64,000 nucleotides of DNA from positions 992,001-1,056,000 of the forward strand of contig JACKAQ010000001.1 in assembly GCA_020634975.1 (NCBI GenBank), given 5' to 3'. Shown one piece after another: positions 60,987 through 64,000 of the stretch. The notes beneath the pieces are model-generated. The model was not told the DNA's origin, made no database searches, and saw nothing but the letters and a program-made list of their open reading frames with translations. The number at the start of each line of letters is the position of its first letter. Position 1 is the first letter of the stretch. The DNA comes from JACKAQ01 sp020634975 [NCBI: Calditrichia bacterium]. Lineage in GTDB: Bacteria; Calditrichota; Calditrichia; RBG-13-44-9. A program made the position numbers and the translations under genes.

Positions 60987-61436
60987 ATGAGCAGAATAAT
61001 TAAACGATACGGAAATCGCAAGCTGTATGACGCAGAAGCCAAAAAGCATATTTCGCTGGAAGAAATTGCGGAACTGGTTCGTAAAGGCGAAGATGTGCGA
61101 GTGATCGACAATACAACCGATGAGGACATCACCGCGCAAACGCTAACGCAGGTTATTTTTGAAGAAGGCAAAAAAGGGCGTAACCCGCTTTCGCCGGATG
61201 TGCTGCACGATGTGATCCGCTGGGGAAATCACATGCTGGACGACAGCCTGAAACAGTTCCGCGATAGCTTTGAAAAACTGGATCAGATAATGCCGGAATC
61301 ATTGAACAAATTGTTCAAAAAAAATGAAAAAGAGAGCGAGATCGAACAGCTCAAAAAACGACTCGAATCGCTGGAATCGTTGATCACCAACCTTGGCAGT
61401 CAAATAAACAGTGATCAACCTAAAAAAGAAAAATAA
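60987..61436 (+). CDS. phaR: PhaR-like polyhydroxyalkanoate regulator
   Basis: 149 residues. The N-terminal SRIIKRYGNRKLYDAEAKKHISLEEIAELVRKGEDVRVIDNTTDEDIT is the DNA-binding domain signature of PHB/PHA accumulation regulators, followed by LTQVIFEEGKKG and a C-terminal coiled coil (EIEQLKKRLESLESLITNLGSQI). Family knowledge: PhaR binds both its operators and the polymer, repressing phasin genes until granules form. The gene precedes a phasin gene and lies behind an operator array, which fits autoregulation. No PHA synthase is in the window. Confidence 0.93.
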   Translation: MSRIIKRYGNRKLYDAEAKKHISLEEIAELVRKGEDVRVIDNTTDEDITAQTLTQVIFEEGKKGRNPLSPDVLHDVIRWGNHMLDDSLKQFRDSFEKLDQIMPESLNKLFKKNEKESEIEQLKKRLESLESLITNLGSQINSDQPKKEK

Positions 61437-61463
61437 CATCAATAAACCCGAAAGGAGAGCGTT

Positions 61464-61982
61464 ATGACTACGCGTAAATCCACTAAAGATACGGTTACCG
61501 AAGGCGCACGCAAAGTAGCCGATCAATTTAACGAAGAATTTAATCAGGCAACCAAATCTGCAGAGCGTCTGCAACAATCGTTGAGCGATTCTGCACGGGA
61601 TATCTGGTTGGCAGGTCTCGGATTATTTTCCACTTTGGAAGAAGAAGGCGAAAAAATGTTCACCGGATTCGTCGAAAAAGGGAAAGATCTGGAAAAGAAA
61701 GGCGAAACCGTTGAGAAACGTGCCAAAGAACGCATCGAATCTTTCCAAACGTTTTTCACTGAAAGAACCGATCAGATTACCAAAGAATTTCAGGAAAAAC
61801 TGAACAATTCCGTTCCGACCGTCATCGAAGAAAAATTCCAGCAGGCATTGGAAACATTCGGTGTATCTTCGCGCAACGAAGTGAATAAGCTGAATGACAA
61901 GGTTGACAAACTGACCAACGCCGTTGAGCAATTGACCAAAAAATTGAGCGAAAACGGAAAAAAGTCGTCCTCCACTAAGTAG
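61464..61982 (+). CDS. Phasin-family granule-associated protein
   Basis: 172 residues, nearly all helical and highly charged, with LQQSLSDSARDIWLAGLGLFSTLEEEG (the phasin-type amphipathic segment) and a C-terminal leucine-zipper-like coiled coil (VNKLNDKVDKLTNAVEQLTKKL) resembling PhaF/PhaI-type oligomerisation helices. It would coat PHA granules in the cytoplasm. AAAGGAGA stands seven bases before the ATG. It is co-transcribed with the PhaR-like gene and followed by a strong terminator. Confidence 0.9.
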   Translation: MTTRKSTKDTVTEGARKVADQFNEEFNQATKSAERLQQSLSDSARDIWLAGLGLFSTLEEEGEKMFTGFVEKGKDLEKKGETVEKRAKERIESFQTFFTERTDQITKEFQEKLNNSVPTVIEEKFQQALETFGVSSRNEVNKLNDKVDKLTNAVEQLTKKLSENGKKSSSTK

Positions 61983-62024
61983 TTATTACAAAAAGTCAAT
62001 CCTAACGGATTGCCCCAACGACGC

Positions 62025-62060
62025 GGAAATAGCTGCCCTATGGCGGCTATTTCCATTTTT
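62025..62060 (+). terminator. Intrinsic terminator after the phasin gene
   Basis: A 13-bp stem (GGAAATAGCTGCC/GGCGGCTATTTCC, one G-U pair) with a CTAT loop is followed by ATTTTT. Confidence 0.92.
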
Positions 62061-62080
62061 GGCAATTTAATTTCTCCTTT

Positions 62081-63745
62081 TTGCTAACACCCATTTTTTT
62101 GGTAATTTCATTTGTGAAACGGAATCCGATAGCGACATATCGCAGCGTACTCAATCGCTTTGTGCAGCTCTATAAACACGTGTTGGGGCTGATCATCGGT
62201 GCTTTTGTGGTATCTGTGCGCAATTTATCGCCGATCAAGCGAAAAGGGCTTCGTTCCGCCGGACGACGGGTGATGGCATTTTTTTTGAAATTCACGATCA
62301 AAAAAGAATTGCGCAACCAACCGTTTGAAGTGCAATTGCGGCGACGGCTGGAAATGTTGGGGCCAACGTATGTCAAACTCGGGCAAATAATGGCCATCCG
62401 GGAAGATATTTTGCCAAAAAATATTACCGGAGAACTGAAACAATTGCTGGATCATTTGCCGGAAGTGCCCTTCGAAAGCATTCGCGCAATCATCGAGCGC
62501 AGCCTTAATAACTCCCTGAAAAATCTGTTTTTATATGTCGATCCGCAGCCGATCGGCTCTGCATCCATCGGGCAAATTCACCACGCCACAACGCTGGACG
62601 GCATTCCGGTGGTGCTCAAGGTTATCAAACCCGGCATTCGCGAAACGATCATGTCTGACCTGAAATTGATGCAAATTTTGGGCACCTTTCTGGAATGGAT
62701 TATTCCGCGGTTTCAGCCGAAAGTGATCATCGCGGAATTTTCGCGTTACACAGAGCGTGAAATTGATCTGGTTTACGAAGCGGATCATGCGGAGCTGTTT
62801 GCCGCCAATTTTACAAATTCCCCGGAAATTGTATTCCCGAAAATTTACCGCCAATTCAGTACCCGGGATGTGCTGTGCATGTCTTTCATGAATGGCATCA
62901 AACCGAATGATCCGGAAATTCTGTCGCTCAGCGCGGCGGATCAGCGCCAGATTATTGACATCGGCACGTTTTCCATCATCAAAATGTTGTTCGAGGATGG
63001 CTTTTTTCACGCCGATTTGCACGCCGGGAATCTGATTATTTTGCCGGGACCGAAAATCGCGTTTATCGATTTGGGAATGGTTGGGCGGTTTGATGAAAAA
63101 GTGATGCGGATAATGCTGTATTATTTTTACGCGCTGGTGAATGGCGATGTGGAGCGTTCCGCCAAACATTTGCTGGCGATGGCAAAAGTGGGTCGCGGCG
63201 GCGATCCCGAAGGCTTCGAACGCTCCGTTACCGATTTGTTGCGGCGATTTTTGCTGCAGGCGCATCACGGGAATTTCAGTCTGGCGCAACTCATTCTGGA
63301 ATCGCTGCGATTGAGCAGCCGCTACCGGATTTTCTTCCCCGTCGAAATGACGCTGATGGTGAAAGCGCTGGTAACGTTTGAAGGTGTCGGGCAATTTTTA
63401 TCGCCAAATCTGGATGTTCCCGCGCTATCGCGAAAACACATCCAACGTATTTATAGTCAACACTTTAGCTTCGACAATTTATATAAACATTTTATGCGTG
63501 GCGCACCGGAATTGCTGGATTTTATGGTTCGGTTGCCCAAACTAGCTTCGGACAGTTCCCGCTCGCTGGAAGATTTTTTGAATGACGGTAACAAACAGGA
63601 AAACCCGCTCAGCGGCTTAAAAAGCGCGCTCATTGCCGGTGCTTGCGTAGTGGGAATGGTTATTTCTGTGGTTCAGGACGGGCATCCTGCACTCTCTGTT
63701 TCTTTGCTGATTGCCGCGATTTTGTTTTTCATTTTTGGAAAATGA
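62081..63745 (+). CDS. UbiB/AarF/ABC1-family atypical kinase
   Basis: 554 residues from a TTG; a GTG at 62114 is an alternative and neither has a good ribosome-binding site. The ABC1 signature KLGQIMAIREDILP (K-x-G-Q) is present, with the Ala-rich loop PIGSASIGQIH, VLKVIKPGI, the catalytic HADLHAGNL and the metal-binding IDLGMVG. The C-terminus has a membrane hairpin (ALIAGACVVGMVISVV, VSLLIAAILFFIFGK). The family supports ubiquinone or other isoprenoid-lipid biosynthesis at the membrane. No ubi or men gene is adjacent. Confidence 0.93.
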   Translation: MLTPIFLVISFVKRNPIATYRSVLNRFVQLYKHVLGLIIGAFVVSVRNLSPIKRKGLRSAGRRVMAFFLKFTIKKELRNQPFEVQLRRRLEMLGPTYVKLGQIMAIREDILPKNITGELKQLLDHLPEVPFESIRAIIERSLNNSLKNLFLYVDPQPIGSASIGQIHHATTLDGIPVVLKVIKPGIRETIMSDLKLMQILGTFLEWIIPRFQPKVIIAEFSRYTEREIDLVYEADHAELFAANFTNSPEIVFPKIYRQFSTRDVLCMSFMNGIKPNDPEILSLSAADQRQIIDIGTFSIIKMLFEDGFFHADLHAGNLIILPGPKIAFIDLGMVGRFDEKVMRIMLYYFYALVNGDVERSAKHLLAMAKVGRGGDPEGFERSVTDLLRRFLLQAHHGNFSLAQLILESLRLSSRYRIFFPVEMTLMVKALVTFEGVGQFLSPNLDVPALSRKHIQRIYSQHFSFDNLYKHFMRGAPELLDFMVRLPKLASDSSRSLEDFLNDGNKQENPLSGLKSALIAGACVVGMVISVVQDGHPALSVSLLIAAILFFIFGK

Positions 63746-63844
63746 TTGTTATAATACAGGCGATTCTGCCATGGCGGGCAGAAAAAATAGCGTGAAAACA
63801 GGAACTTGCCCAGGGGGAAGCCGGCGATTGCCGGCGAAGGCAAC

Positions 63845-64000
63845 ATGATTCGAAACAAACGCGATTCATTCATCCAGATTGATGAAGACGATTTTGAAGA
63901 GCTTCATCAATATTACGATGCAAACCTTGTTGCCCGGAAGCGTTTTCCGGAAGTTTTTCAAAAACGCCCGATTGTGCTGTCCCACGGCATTGCCCGCCCG
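63845..64000 (+). CDS. N-terminus of a probable lipase/alpha-beta-hydrolase, cut by window edge
   Basis: 52 codons are visible from the ATG at 63845 to the last base. The chain begins MIRNKRDSFIQIDEDDFEEL and reaches KRPIVLSHGIARP, which looks like the first strand and oxyanion His-Gly of a lipase-type alpha/beta-hydrolase. A GCCGGC-GATT-GCCGGC hairpin precedes the start. The rest lies outside the window, so the assignment is tentative. Confidence 0.5.
   Translation, partial: MIRNKRDSFIQIDEDDFEELHQYYDANLVARKRFPEVFQKRPIVLSHGIARP

Overview
The window looks like chromosomal DNA from a bacterium of the FCB group, most like the Calditrichota or candidate division KSB1. This is inferred from protein style, not from an rRNA gene. 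Four secreted proteins end in the QNYPNPFNP-type C-terminal domain used for type IX secretion sorting. There are many lipoproteins, and GC content is intermediate. Shine-Dalgarno sites are frequent, and several starts are TTG or GTG. No tRNA, rRNA, CRISPR array, insertion sequence or prophage was recognised.

Layout. 1-3130: two related STAND/AAA-type ATPases on the minus strand, one soluble and cut by the window edge, one membrane-anchored with an external TPR part. 3286-4764: a secreted di-haem peroxidase. 4920-6736: a probable restriction-modification pair. 6870-8453: a GT39-type glycosyltransferase. 9059-23438: the main accessory locus. It holds a 3095-residue hybrid NRPS-PKS, a second NRPS of about 1116 residues, and two overlapping alpha/beta-hydrolases with unusual nucleophile positions. 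23439-28147: an SRPBCC protein, QueD, a GT2, a DUF4292-like lipoprotein and a TPR lipoprotein. 28330-31500: PBP1A and RsgA. 31531-37446: a radical SAM protein, a lipid kinase, MiaA, an alpha/beta-hydrolase and MutL. 37890-40975: a GntR-controlled ABC operon that includes two very small membrane proteins. 41296-46645: a threonine dehydratase, a PAP2 phosphatase, a four-helix-bundle protein and a TolB-M28-PDZ peptidase. 47156-57594: a block of secreted repeat proteins, lipoproteins and one frameshifted pseudogene. 57916-60750: an FMN reductase, a small unknown protein, a DinB-like protein and a DUF445 protein. 60987-61982: a PhaR-like regulator and a phasin behind a promoter carrying repeated operators. 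62081-64000: a UbiB/AarF kinase and the start of a hydrolase.

The most notable system is the assembly line at 9059-23438. Read from motifs, its order is A(Thr)-PCP-sulfotransferase-KS-AT-ACP-aminotransferase-C-PCP on the first protein, then TubC-like docking-C-A(Gly-like)-PCP on the second. The first adenylation domain carries the exact textbook threonine code. A sulfotransferase sits directly behind the Thr carrier, a class III aminotransferase follows the ketide module (a beta-amination logic known from iturin and microcystin enzymes), the last module of protein one has no A domain, and no thioesterase is present. The two following hydrolases have Arg or Cys where the catalytic Ser is expected. 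The product cannot be named from sequence.

Two genome-scale habits also stand out. Short degenerate tandem repeats with a 7-bp period sit at gene edges, sometimes inside the first or last codons. A dispersed palindromic repeat (ATTCCTGC-N4-GCAGGAAT) recurs between genes.
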